This document shows, piece by piece, positions 1 through 4,872 of a stretch of 20,523 bases of DNA. Numbering within the stretch: the stretch's first letter is position 1; the number at the start of each line of letters is the position of its first letter. The translations under genes were made by a program, and so were the position numbers. The stretch is from an uncultured Collinsella sp. (GTDB lineage Bacteria; Actinomycetota; Coriobacteriia; Coriobacteriales; Coriobacteriaceae). Under the pieces are notes generated by a model that was not told the origin of the DNA, ran no database searches, and worked only from the letters and a program-made list of their open reading frames with translations. The stretch lies in assembly GCA_900550205.1 (NCBI GenBank), contig URRJ01000015.1, positions 1 through 20,523 of the forward strand, given 5' to 3'.

Positions 1-1
1 T

Positions 2-1018
2 GCGGCGCGTACCATCCACGGCTGCCGCGCCAAGCTTGCGCGCTTGCTGGGCTGCCCGCGGGCCGATCATGTTTGTTTTACGCCCAACTCCACCGCGGCG
101 CTCAACACCGTCATCAATGGCGTGGTGTGCCCCGGCGACCGCGTGGTCACGACGGTGCTCGAGCACAACTCCGTGCTACGTCCGCTCAACCGCTTGGCGG
201 CAGAGCAGGGCGTGACCGTTGAGCATGCGGGCTGCGACGCGAATGGCGCGCTCGACTACGACGAGCTCGAGCAGCTGGTCACGCAGGGCACGCGTGCCGT
301 GGTGGTGACGCATGCCTCCAATGTGACCGGCAACGCGGTCGACATCGCACGCGTTGCCGCCATGGCCCATGCGGCCGGCGCGCTCGTGATCGTCGACGCC
401 TCGCAGTCTGCCGGTACGGCGAAGATTGACATGGATGCCATGGGGCTTGACGTGGTGTGCTTTACCGGCCACAAGGGGCTCATGGGACCTCAAGGCACCG
501 GCGGCCTGGCCGTGGCGGAAGGCATTGACGTGGCTCCGTGGGCCATGGGTGGCACCGGTGTTCACAGCTTCGATGAGCTGCAGCCGCTTGAGTGGCCCAC
601 GCGCCTTGAGGCGGGCACGCTCAACGGTCACGGTATCGCAGGCCTTTCCGCCGGTCTCGACTTTATCGAGGCACAAGGCGGGGTCGAGGAGATTGCGGCG
701 CATGAGCGCTCGCTTGCAGAGCGCTTCCTCGACGGCGTTCGCGAAATCCCCGGCATTGCGCTCTACGGTGCGTTTGACCAACCCACGCGCTCGGCGATCG
801 TCTCACTCAACGTGGGTGATATCGATTCGGCCGAGATCTCGGACGCGCTCATGCAAGGGTGGGGGATTGCGACGCGCCCCGGCGCCCATTGCGCTCCGCT
901 CATGCACCGTGCGCTGGGGACCGAGCGCCAAGGTGTCGTTCGCTTCTCGTTTGGCTATTTCAACACGGTCGGGGAAGTCGATACCGCGATTGACGCTTTG
1001 CGCGATTTAGCCTGCTAG
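2..1018 (+). CDS. Class V aminotransferase, cysteine desulfurase-like (5' truncated)
   Basis: The reading frame is open from the first bases of the window, so the true start lies upstream; 338 codons are visible before the TAG. It is a PLP-dependent fold-type I enzyme of the SufS/Csd-like group. Visible landmarks are VDASQSAG (PLP-binding Asp and Ser/Gln region), TGHKGLMGPQG with the Schiff-base lysine at codon 473-475, and RPGAHCAPLMH near the C-terminus, whose cysteine (890-892) sits where cysteine desulfurases and selenocysteine lyases carry their sulfur-accepting cysteine. The ending VRFSFGYFNT is typical of the 'cysteine desulfurase family protein' group (TIGR01977-like). In some bacteria that group is encoded beside selenium-metabolism genes. 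Since this locus carries a selenocysteine enzyme, a role in selenium or sulfur mobilisation is possible, but this is inference. The family call is firm; the substrate is unknown. Confidence 0.85.
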   Translation, partial: AARTIHGCRAKLARLLGCPRADHVCFTPNSTAALNTVINGVVCPGDRVVTTVLEHNSVLRPLNRLAAEQGVTVEHAGCDANGALDYDELEQLVTQGTRAVVVTHASNVTGNAVDIARVAAMAHAAGALVIVDASQSAGTAKIDMDAMGLDVVCFTGHKGLMGPQGTGGLAVAEGIDVAPWAMGGTGVHSFDELQPLEWPTRLEAGTLNGHGIAGLSAGLDFIEAQGGVEEIAAHERSLAERFLDGVREIPGIALYGAFDQPTRSAIVSLNVGDIDSAEISDALMQGWGIATRPGAHCAPLMHRALGTERQGVVRFSFGYFNTVGEVDTAIDALRDLAC

Positions 1019-1032
1019 AGCGTATATACTTG

Positions 1033-1066
1033 CGGGACGGGTCTTTTGCCCGTCCCGTTTTTGTTT
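1033..1066 (+). terminator. Rho-independent terminator after the aminotransferase gene
   Basis: A perfect 9-bp stem (1033-1041 CGGGACGGG with 1049-1057 CCCGTCCCG), a 7-nt loop and a following T-rich tract (TTTTTGTTT). It lies 15 nt after the stop codon at 1018 and separates this gene from brnQ. Confidence 0.9.
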
Positions 1067-1085
1067 CGACCCGAAAGGTGTGCCT

Positions 1086-2444
1086 ATGGCTTCATCCGCC
1101 CCGCGCGGTCTGCGTTCCGCCCATGTCGTCACCGTCGGCATTGCGCTGTTCTCGATGCTCTTTGGCGCCGGTAATCTCATCATTCCGCCGTTGTTGGCAC
1201 TTCAGGCCGGCACGGCCACGCCGCTTGCCATGATTGGCTTTTTGATTGCCGCTATCGGTCTGCCCGTCATGGGCTTTATCGCCGTCGCGCTCGCCGGAAC
1301 GGCGCGCGAGCTTGCCGGCCGCGTGCACCCCAAGTTTGGTGAATTTTTTGTCGCGGCGGTGTATCTGGCCATCGGCCCGTGCCTGGCCATTCCGCGCACA
1401 AGCTCTACGGCGTTCGAAATGCTGGTGCCGCTGCTACCCGAGGGTGTTTCACTCGGCACGGCACGTTTGGTGTTTGCCATTGGGTTCTTCGTCGTCGCGT
1501 TTGTGCTCACGCTGCGCCCGGGCGTCATCACACGCGTGCTCGGCCGCATTACGGGTCCCGCGCTCATTGCGCTCATCGTGCTGGTTGTGGGTGCTGCCGT
1601 GATCTCGCCGCTGGGACCGGCTGCCGCGCCGCAGGCTCCCTACGATGCGGGCGCCGCCGTGCAGGGCTTTCTGACTGGCTATCAAACCATGGACCTGCTC
1701 GCGTCGCTCGCCTTCGGCATCATCATCGCCGAGACCATCCACGAGTTGGGTGTTACCGATGACAAGCGCGTGGCCTTCGAGATTTCGCGTTCCGGTGTGA
1801 TCGCCGGCGTGCTCATGGCCATCATCTACTGCGGCTTGGGCCTTGCCGGTATGCAGCTCGGCACCGTGATGCCCGACGCTACCAACGGCGCCGCCATCCT
1901 TGCGCGTTCGGCCTCCATGCACTTTGGTCTTGCTGGCACGGTTGTCGTCTTTGCGATTTTCTTCCTAGCCTGCATGAACGTGTGCATTGGCCTTATCAGC
2001 TGCTGCTCGCGTTACTTCTGCGAGACGTATGTGGTCGAAGGGGGAGCGGAGGCCTCCGAGGAGGCCATGCGCCGCCCCTTTGCGGTTCTCGCCTTTGTGT
2101 TCGCGGCGTTTTCGTGCGTGCTTTCCAACGTGGGCCTCGACGTGATTCTTATGTTCTCGGTGCCTATGCTCAACGCCTTGTATCCCGTTGCCATCGTGCT
2201 GGTGCTGATGGGCCTGGTGCACGGCTTTTGCGACGCTCATCCGCAGGTGTGGATCTGGGTCGGCGGCGTCGTCGCGGTGCAGAGTGTGATCACCTCGGTC
2301 CGTGATGCGTTCTTTGCGGGCGCGTGGCTGCCGTTCGATGCGCTACCGCTGGCGGATATCGGTGCCGCGTGGGCGCCGGTTGCCGTGGTGGCATTTGTGA
2401 TCGGTCTGCTCCATAGTCGTTTTGTTGCACATTCGAGGAGCTAA
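1086..2444 (+). CDS. brnQ: Branched-chain amino acid transport system II carrier (BrnQ-like)
   Basis: A 452-residue integral membrane protein, close to the usual length of about 440 for the LIVCS family. These carriers take up leucine, isoleucine and valine with Na+ or H+. The N-terminal segment FGAGNLIIPPLLALQAG is the family's hallmark first helix. About twelve hydrophobic segments follow, with a charged cytoplasmic tail (HSRFVAHSRS). I chose ATG 1086 because AAAGG at 1074-1078 gives a 7-nt spacing; an in-frame GTG at 1080 would sit almost on the ribosome binding site. No own promoter is obvious in the short gap after the preceding terminator, and no clear terminator follows before the tRNA promoter. 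It has no functional link to the formate hydrogenlyase genes downstream. Family certain; exact substrate and coupling ion not visible. Confidence 0.92.
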   Translation: MASSAPRGLRSAHVVTVGIALFSMLFGAGNLIIPPLLALQAGTATPLAMIGFLIAAIGLPVMGFIAVALAGTARELAGRVHPKFGEFFVAAVYLAIGPCLAIPRTSSTAFEMLVPLLPEGVSLGTARLVFAIGFFVVAFVLTLRPGVITRVLGRITGPALIALIVLVVGAAVISPLGPAAAPQAPYDAGAAVQGFLTGYQTMDLLASLAFGIIIAETIHELGVTDDKRVAFEISRSGVIAGVLMAIIYCGLGLAGMQLGTVMPDATNGAAILARSASMHFGLAGTVVVFAIFFLACMNVCIGLISCCSRYFCETYVVEGGAEASEEAMRRPFAVLAFVFAAFSCVLSNVGLDVILMFSVPMLNALYPVAIVLVLMGLVHGFCDAHPQVWIWVGGVVAVQSVITSVRDAFFAGAWLPFDALPLADIGAAWAPVAVVAFVIGLLHSRFVAHSRS

Positions 2445-2455
2445 GGCATCAATGC

Positions 2456-2484
2456 TTGCACAGGCGGGGAGTCTCCCCTATAAT
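2456..2484 (+). promoter_or_regulatory. Sigma-70-type promoter of the tRNA-Pro/tRNA-Gly unit
   Basis: A -35 box TTGCAC (2456-2461), a spacer of exactly 17 nt and a perfect -10 box TATAAT (2479-2484) place a start near 2491, about 45 nt before the tRNA-Pro. The spacer contains a perfect small dyad (GGGGAG-T-CTCCCC, 2466-2478), which may be chance or a protein site. Confidence 0.85.
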
Positions 2485-2535
2485 TTCCTTCGCTTTGGGA
2501 CACGCAAGGTTTAGACCTTAGCTGCTCAACACCTT

Positions 2536-2612
2536 CGGGACGTGGCGCAGTTTGGTAGCGCGCCTGCTTTGGGAGCAGGATGTCGCAGGTTCAAATCCTG
2601 TCGTCCCGACCA
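2536..2612 (+). tRNA. tRNA-Pro(TGG)
   Basis: A 77-nt cloverleaf with an encoded CCA end. The acceptor arms CGGGACG (2536-2542) and CGTCCCG (2602-2608) pair fully. The D-arm segment GGCGCAG...TGGTAGCGC, an anticodon stem-loop with loop TTTGGGA giving anticodon TGG, and the T-arm with GGTTCAAATCC are all present. Discriminator A2609 is followed by CCA 2610-2612. It is the first gene behind the promoter at 2456-2484 and is co-transcribed with tRNA-Gly six bases later. Confidence 0.96.
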
Positions 2613-2618
2613 TATCTT

Positions 2619-2692
2619 GCGGGCGTAGTTCAATGGTAGAACACCAGCCTTCCAAGCTGATGACGCGGGTTCGATTCCCGTCGCCCGCTCCA
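2619..2692 (+). tRNA. tRNA-Gly(TCC)
   Basis: A 74-nt cloverleaf with encoded CCA. Acceptor arms GCGGGCG (2619-2625) and CGCCCGC (2682-2688), anticodon loop CTTCCAA (anticodon TCC), T-loop TTCGATT, discriminator T2689 and CCA 2690-2692. Its 3' end is re-used in the repeats that follow: a direct copy at 2876-2901 and an inverted T-arm/acceptor copy at 2752-2773. This resembles scars left at tRNA genes used as attachment or recombination sites. Confidence 0.96.
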
Positions 2693-2700
2693 TAGGATAG
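2675..2700 (+). repeat. Direct repeat copy 1: tRNA-Gly 3' end plus flank
   Basis: These 26 bases span the T-stem, acceptor and CCA of tRNA-Gly and 8 nt beyond. They recur at 2876-2901 with a single mismatch (2696 G against 2897-region A). The spacing between copies is 201 bp. The terminator and the flank after it are duplicated too. Confidence 0.85.
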
Positions 2701-2705
2701 TTTTA

Positions 2706-2740
2706 ACGGCTTTGGCTCCATTTGGTGCCAGAGCCGTTTT
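2706..2740 (+). terminator. Terminator of the tRNA operon
   Basis: An 11-bp stem with one G-T wobble (2706-2716 with 2727-2737), a 10-nt loop and a TTTT tract (2737-2740). It lies 13 nt after the tRNA-Gly CCA end. A diverged second copy of the same hairpin is found at 2905-2940. Confidence 0.85.
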
Positions 2741-2751
2741 CATAAGTGTGC

Positions 2752-2773
2752 CGGGCGACGGGAATCGAACCCG
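2752..2773 (-). repeat. Inverted 22-nt copy of the tRNA-Gly T-arm/acceptor
   Basis: The 22 bases 2752-2773 are the exact reverse complement of 2666-2687 inside tRNA-Gly. Together with the terminator between them they could form a very long hairpin. A decayed version of the same sequence follows the second terminator at about 2949-2972. This is a fragment; no full antisense tRNA is present. Confidence 0.8.
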
Positions 2774-2776
2774 GCA

Positions 2777-2869
2777 GGGTGCGAAGCTGAGAAAATGCGT
2801 GAGCATTTTCCAGCGCACCACGCAAGGGCCAATGGCCCGCAGCGAAACAAAGGTTTGCGAAGCAAACCC
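2777..2869. repeat. Cluster of three adjacent hairpins between the two tRNA-Gly-derived modules
   Basis: Hairpin 1 has a perfect 8-bp inner stem (GAAAATGC 2791-2798 with GCATTTTC 2803-2810, loop GTGA) within an outer GGTGCG/CGCACC pairing (2778-2783 with 2814-2819). Hairpin 2 is GGGCC-AAT-GGCCC (2826-2838). Hairpin 3 is GGTTTGC-GAA-GCAAACC (2852-2868). There is no convincing ORF. The compact back-to-back arrangement resembles REP/BIME-like palindromic repeats, or a small structured RNA; I cannot tell which from one copy. Confidence 0.6.
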
Positions 2870-2875
2870 TTGGAC

Positions 2876-2901
2876 TTCCCGTCGCCCGCTCCATAAGATA
2901 G
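2876..2901 (+). repeat. Direct repeat copy 2: tRNA-Gly 3' end fragment
   Basis: The second copy of 2675-2700 (25 of 26 identical) has no tRNA 5' half before it, so it is not a tRNA gene. It is followed by a related terminator hairpin and by a degenerate form of the inverted fragment, so the whole module was duplicated and the second copy has diverged. Confidence 0.85.
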
Positions 2902-2904
2902 ATG

Positions 2905-2940
2905 AATGGCTCTGGTTCCTTTTGGGACCAGAGCCATTTT
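2905..2940 (+). terminator. Second terminator hairpin (duplicated copy)
   Basis: A 15-bp stem including a G-T wobble (2905-2919 with 2924-2938), loop TTTT and a terminal TTTT run (2937-2940). It is homologous to the hairpin at 2706-2740 but has compensatory differences that keep the stem, which suggests the structure is under selection. No gene lies directly upstream, so it may catch readthrough from the tRNA unit. Confidence 0.75.
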
Positions 2941-2994
2941 CGTAAGTGTACGGGGTGACGGAATCGATGTCGCCCCACGTCCCACCTAAGCTGC

Positions 2995-3058
2995 GGTGAA
3001 ATAGTTTCTGAAAAGCCCGAATAAGCCTAATAACCCCAAATCAAGGAACTATTTCGCC
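2995..3058. repeat. Long stem-loop between the tRNA repeats and the toxin-like gene
   Basis: Arms 2995-3008 and 3045-3058 form a 14-bp stem with two G-T wobbles around a 36-nt A-rich loop. It ends 20 nt beyond the minus-strand PIN gene stop. Neither side has a clean T tract, so it is not a classical terminator. It may act as a bidirectional transcription barrier between convergent units, or be a dispersed palindromic element. Apart from the elements listed, I see nothing else in 2693-3078. Confidence 0.5.
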
Positions 3059-3078
3059 ACGACGTAGAAGGGATGGGG

Positions 3079-3534
3079 TTAGTGGCGACCGTGGTGGCGG
3101 AGCTTGTCGATGGTGGAGTCGGTGCTTCGACTGCGGGCTTCTGCTGCGGTTTGGCGCTTGCGGCGGTAATCGATCATGCCTTGGATGATGGGCTTGCCAA
3201 AGCTCACGACATCATCGTTGTAGATGGCGGTTCGGGCTGCGAGGAGGCAGTCGGTAAAGTCCATATGGGTCTTGCCGAAGAGTTTGACGGCAAGGGCGAC
3301 AACGGTGGGCTCGTCGACCATGACGTCATCGAGCAGCCTTTTCATGGCCGCAGCAATTTCAACGCGGGGAACCTTATAGACGTCGCGCAGCGTGACCACG
3401 ACGCGCGTGATGATTTCGGGGTAGACACGTGCGGTGCGCGTGGCGATGACCTTGGCGGCACGCGGTGACAGGACCTCGTCGTCGTCAAGCAAGTAGCGCA
3501 GGATGACGGTCTCGTCGATGATGGTGCTACTCAT
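3079..3534 (-). CDS. PIN-domain protein, VapC-like toxin (possibly degenerate)
   Basis: 151 residues. The N-terminus IIDETVILRYLLDDD matches the first strand and helix of PIN domains with the catalytic Asp (D7), and MDFTDCLLAAR (residues 91-101) matches the conserved 'DF.DCLL' helix with D92 and D95. PIN toxins of VapBC pairs are Mg2+-dependent ribonucleases cutting tRNA or rRNA. Here the position that is normally Glu (the 'AEVVYVL' helix) reads TRVVVTLRDVY, with Arg44, and the late 'TFD' motif reads SFG, so two acidic positions appear lost. The C-terminus (about residues 122-151) is a basic tail, YRRKRQTAAEARSRS. The start ATG 3534 overlaps the upstream antitoxin-like gene by 8 nt, typical of translationally coupled toxin-antitoxin genes. 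Family call good; activity doubtful. Confidence 0.75.
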   Translation of the reverse strand: MSSTIIDETVILRYLLDDDEVLSPRAAKVIATRTARVYPEIITRVVVTLRDVYKVPRVEIAAAMKRLLDDVMVDEPTVVALAVKLFGKTHMDFTDCLLAARTAIYNDDVVSFGKPIIQGMIDYRRKRQTAAEARSRSTDSTIDKLRHHGRH

Positions 3535-3850
3535 GGATATCTACTTCCTCGGGACCCAAAACCGACTCGTCGCTTTCTGTGGCTAGGTATTCAATCCAGG
3601 CATTGCGCTCCTCGGAGCGGCGATTGGGGTCCCCATATGCTTTGAGCAGTCCATAGGCGGCCGTGCCGTCCTTGGAGCGCACGGCGACCGGCTGAAAGGG
3701 GAGCTTGCGCATCAAAATACTCTGCGCGACAAATAGACGGACAGCCTCGGCGAGCGATGTGCCCATGGCGTCGTAGAGACGTTCGGCATGCTGCTTGTCT
3801 TCCTCGCGAATGCGCACCTGCAGGATGGCTCGTTTTTGAGTCGATGACAT
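3527..3850 (-). CDS. RelB/DinJ-like antitoxin
   Basis: 107 residues from ATG 3850. AAGGGAGG (3857-3864 on the complement) gives a 6-nt spacing to this ATG, whereas a GTG three bases upstream would be too close. The N-terminal half (ILQVRIREEDKQHAERLY) is a ribbon-helix-helix-type DNA-binding region, followed by MGTSLAEAVRLFVAQSI and RKLPF, which are characteristic of RelB/DinJ antitoxins. The C-terminal half is acidic and would be the toxin-binding part; it is longer than in most 80-90 residue family members. It ends inside the PIN gene start. RelB/DinJ proteins usually partner RelE/YafQ-fold toxins, so a PIN partner is an unusual but known kind of mix. An inverted repeat just upstream (3877-3892) is a plausible autoregulatory site. 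Confidence 0.8.
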   Translation of the reverse strand: MSSTQKRAILQVRIREEDKQHAERLYDAMGTSLAEAVRLFVAQSILMRKLPFQPVAVRSKDGTAAYGLLKAYGDPNRRSEERNAWIEYLATESDESVLGPEEVDIHE

Positions 3851-3876
3851 CACTGGCCTCCCTTAATGAGCGTGCA

Positions 3877-3892
3877 ATTTGAATAGTCAAAT
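3877..3892 (-). promoter_or_regulatory. Candidate operator of the toxin-antitoxin-like operon
   Basis: A perfect 6-bp inverted repeat ATTTGA-ATAG-TCAAAT lies 26 nt upstream of the antitoxin ATG. On the minus strand it contains TTGACT, a fair -35 box, though no good -10 follows at 17 nt. Its position suits autorepression by the RHH antitoxin. Inferred from symmetry and position only. Confidence 0.4.
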
Positions 3893-3954
3893 ACAACATC
3901 GGCTAATAATAACCAATCTTACAACCACTACTTTATTGCACTAGAGTAATTGAG

Positions 3955-3970
3955 TGTAAACGATATTACA
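3955..3970. promoter_or_regulatory. Candidate CRP/FNR-family-like dyad in the divergent intergenic region
   Basis: TGTAA-N6-TTACA is a perfect 5-6-5 inverted repeat, the geometry used by CRP/FNR-family regulators (the FNR and CRP core sequences themselves differ). It lies about 310 nt upstream of the hydN start and about 105 nt upstream of the antitoxin start, so it could serve either direction. Confidence 0.35.
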
Positions 3971-4075
3971 AACGTACTACATCCTTCAGAAACGAGCGTG
4001 AAATCTCCCTTGGATGTACGCATGTAATACACTCACCTTTATAGCTTCTAGAGAATAATTCCAACCTGCCAAAAC

Positions 4076-4101
4076 CCCTGCAATACACCCGTATTGCAGG
4101 G
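4076..4101. promoter_or_regulatory. Perfect 11-bp dyad upstream of the formate hydrogenlyase operon
   Basis: CCCTGCAATAC (4076-4086), loop ACCC, GTATTGCAGGG (4091-4101). The flanking genes are divergent, so a terminator role for either gene is not expected. A transcription factor site or the first hairpin of the leader is more likely. A partly similar sequence, GTAATACACTCACC, occurs 50 nt upstream. Confidence 0.45.
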
Positions 4102-4278
4102 CTTATGCTCAAGTTTGCCACCTGCAACTGCGTATATTTAACCTGTATATCGTTGGAGAAACTCTACCGAGTGCATGTTTCGCCGCATGCATTTGATACG
4201 TCGATGCCAGGCCACGGGCGGCTTGGGTCAATGTCGACAGGGTCTCTTCGGCAAGGGATTCAGGAGGGAGTGAACAAC
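4102..4278 (+). promoter_or_regulatory. Probable 5' leader of the formate hydrogenlyase operon
   Basis: This non-coding stretch holds two more foldable elements: TGCATG-N8-CATGCA (4172-4191), and a nested stem with GTCGA/TCGAC (4200-4204 with 4234-4238) enclosing CCAGGCC/GGCTTGG (4207-4213 with 4220-4226, one wobble). I could not fix a -35/-10 pair; TATATT (4133-4138) and TATATC (4146-4151) are possible -10 boxes without good -35 partners. No known riboswitch consensus is recognised. The reading frame of the next gene is open through here, but the ribosome binding site at 4262-4267 argues against a start in this region. Confidence 0.4.
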
Positions 4279-4797
4279 ATGGGTAATAAGCGAGTCGTAG
4301 CCGATTCTTCGCGCTGCATCGGGTGTCAAACCTGCATGGCGGCGTGTATCGAGGCGCACGACATCCCCGGTAACATCGCCGCGCCGCGCCTGCGCGTGAC
4401 GCGTACGTACGAGATCTCCGCACCGGTGGCTTGCCATCACTGCGAGGATGCCCCGTGCGCGAAGGCCTGTCCTACGGGCGCCTTGTTCTTTGATCCAAAG
4501 AACCATCGCATCGGCGTCAACGAGGACAACTGCATCGGCTGCAAGAGCTGCGTCATGGCATGCCCCTTTGGCGCCGTGAGCGTGGCGACCACGCAGGTCC
4601 CCGTCTTGATGGGCGACGTTCGCGTGGGTTCGCAGACTAAGAGCTTCGTGCTCAAGTGCGATCTGTGCGTGGACCGTCCCGGCGGTCCGGCGTGTGCCGA
4701 GGCGTGCCCGACTAAGGGTCTCACCCTGGTAGACGAGGAGCGCTTGGCAGAACTGACCGCCGAGCGTGCCCGCGCCACCATCGAAAACGAGGCGTAA
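4279..4797 (+). CDS. hydN: HydN-like four-cluster ferredoxin, FHL electron carrier
   Basis: 172 residues, close to E. coli HydN (175). Four cysteine motifs can be read: C13-x2-C16-x2-C19-x3-C23; C52-x2-C55-x4-C60-x3-C64; C85-x2-C88-x2-C91-x3-C95; and C127-x2-C130-x8-C139-x3-C143, so up to four 4Fe-4S clusters. The C-terminus (LAELTAERARATIENEA) resembles the HydN ending. It should pass electrons between the formate dehydrogenase encoded directly downstream and the hydrogenase, or assist FdhF assembly as proposed for HydN. It is cytoplasmic, with no signal peptide or membrane helix. ATG 4279 is preceded by AGGAGGGAG (4262-4270); an in-frame GTG at 4270 overlaps that ribosome binding site and is less likely. 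It is the first gene of the operon, 75 nt before fdhF. HydN versus a HycB paralogue is a close call; HydN fits by length and neighbour. Confidence 0.85.
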   Translation: MGNKRVVADSSRCIGCQTCMAACIEAHDIPGNIAAPRLRVTRTYEISAPVACHHCEDAPCAKACPTGALFFDPKNHRIGVNEDNCIGCKSCVMACPFGAVSVATTQVPVLMGDVRVGSQTKSFVLKCDLCVDRPGGPACAEACPTKGLTLVDEERLAELTAERARATIENEA

Positions 4798-4872
4798 GTG
4801 TTGGGGCGACAGGCCCAATGATTGTCAAATAAGTACCGAGCATTCGGTAGCAGAGAAAGGAAGGAGGGTGTC

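Noticed and set aside
2876..2901. A third tRNA gene
   Set aside because: Only the T-stem 3' strand, acceptor 3' strand and CCA are present; there is no D-arm, anticodon arm or 5' acceptor strand.
2712..2985. Short open frames on both strands across the tRNA-Gly repeats and hairpin cluster
   Set aside because: They run through tRNA sequence, terminators and palindromes, differ between the two repeat copies, and have no good ribosome binding site.
2666..3060. CRISPR-like array suggested by repeated segments
   Set aside because: There are only two copies, 201 bp apart, with tRNA and terminator content; no regular repeat-spacer pattern and no cas genes.
3073..3468. Plus-strand open frame of 131 codons opposite the PIN gene
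   Set aside because: It is the complement of a gene with clear PIN motifs and overlap coupling; no family features are seen on the plus strand.
4076..4101. Dyad as a Rho-independent terminator
   Set aside because: The flanking genes point away from each other and there is no T tract after the stem on the plus strand; on the minus strand only a short TTTT occurs and no gene ends there.
4105..4278. An N-terminal extension of the HydN-like ferredoxin starting about 58 codons upstream
   Set aside because: The extra residues do not resemble the family, and AGGAGGGAG at 4262-4270 marks ATG 4279 as the start.
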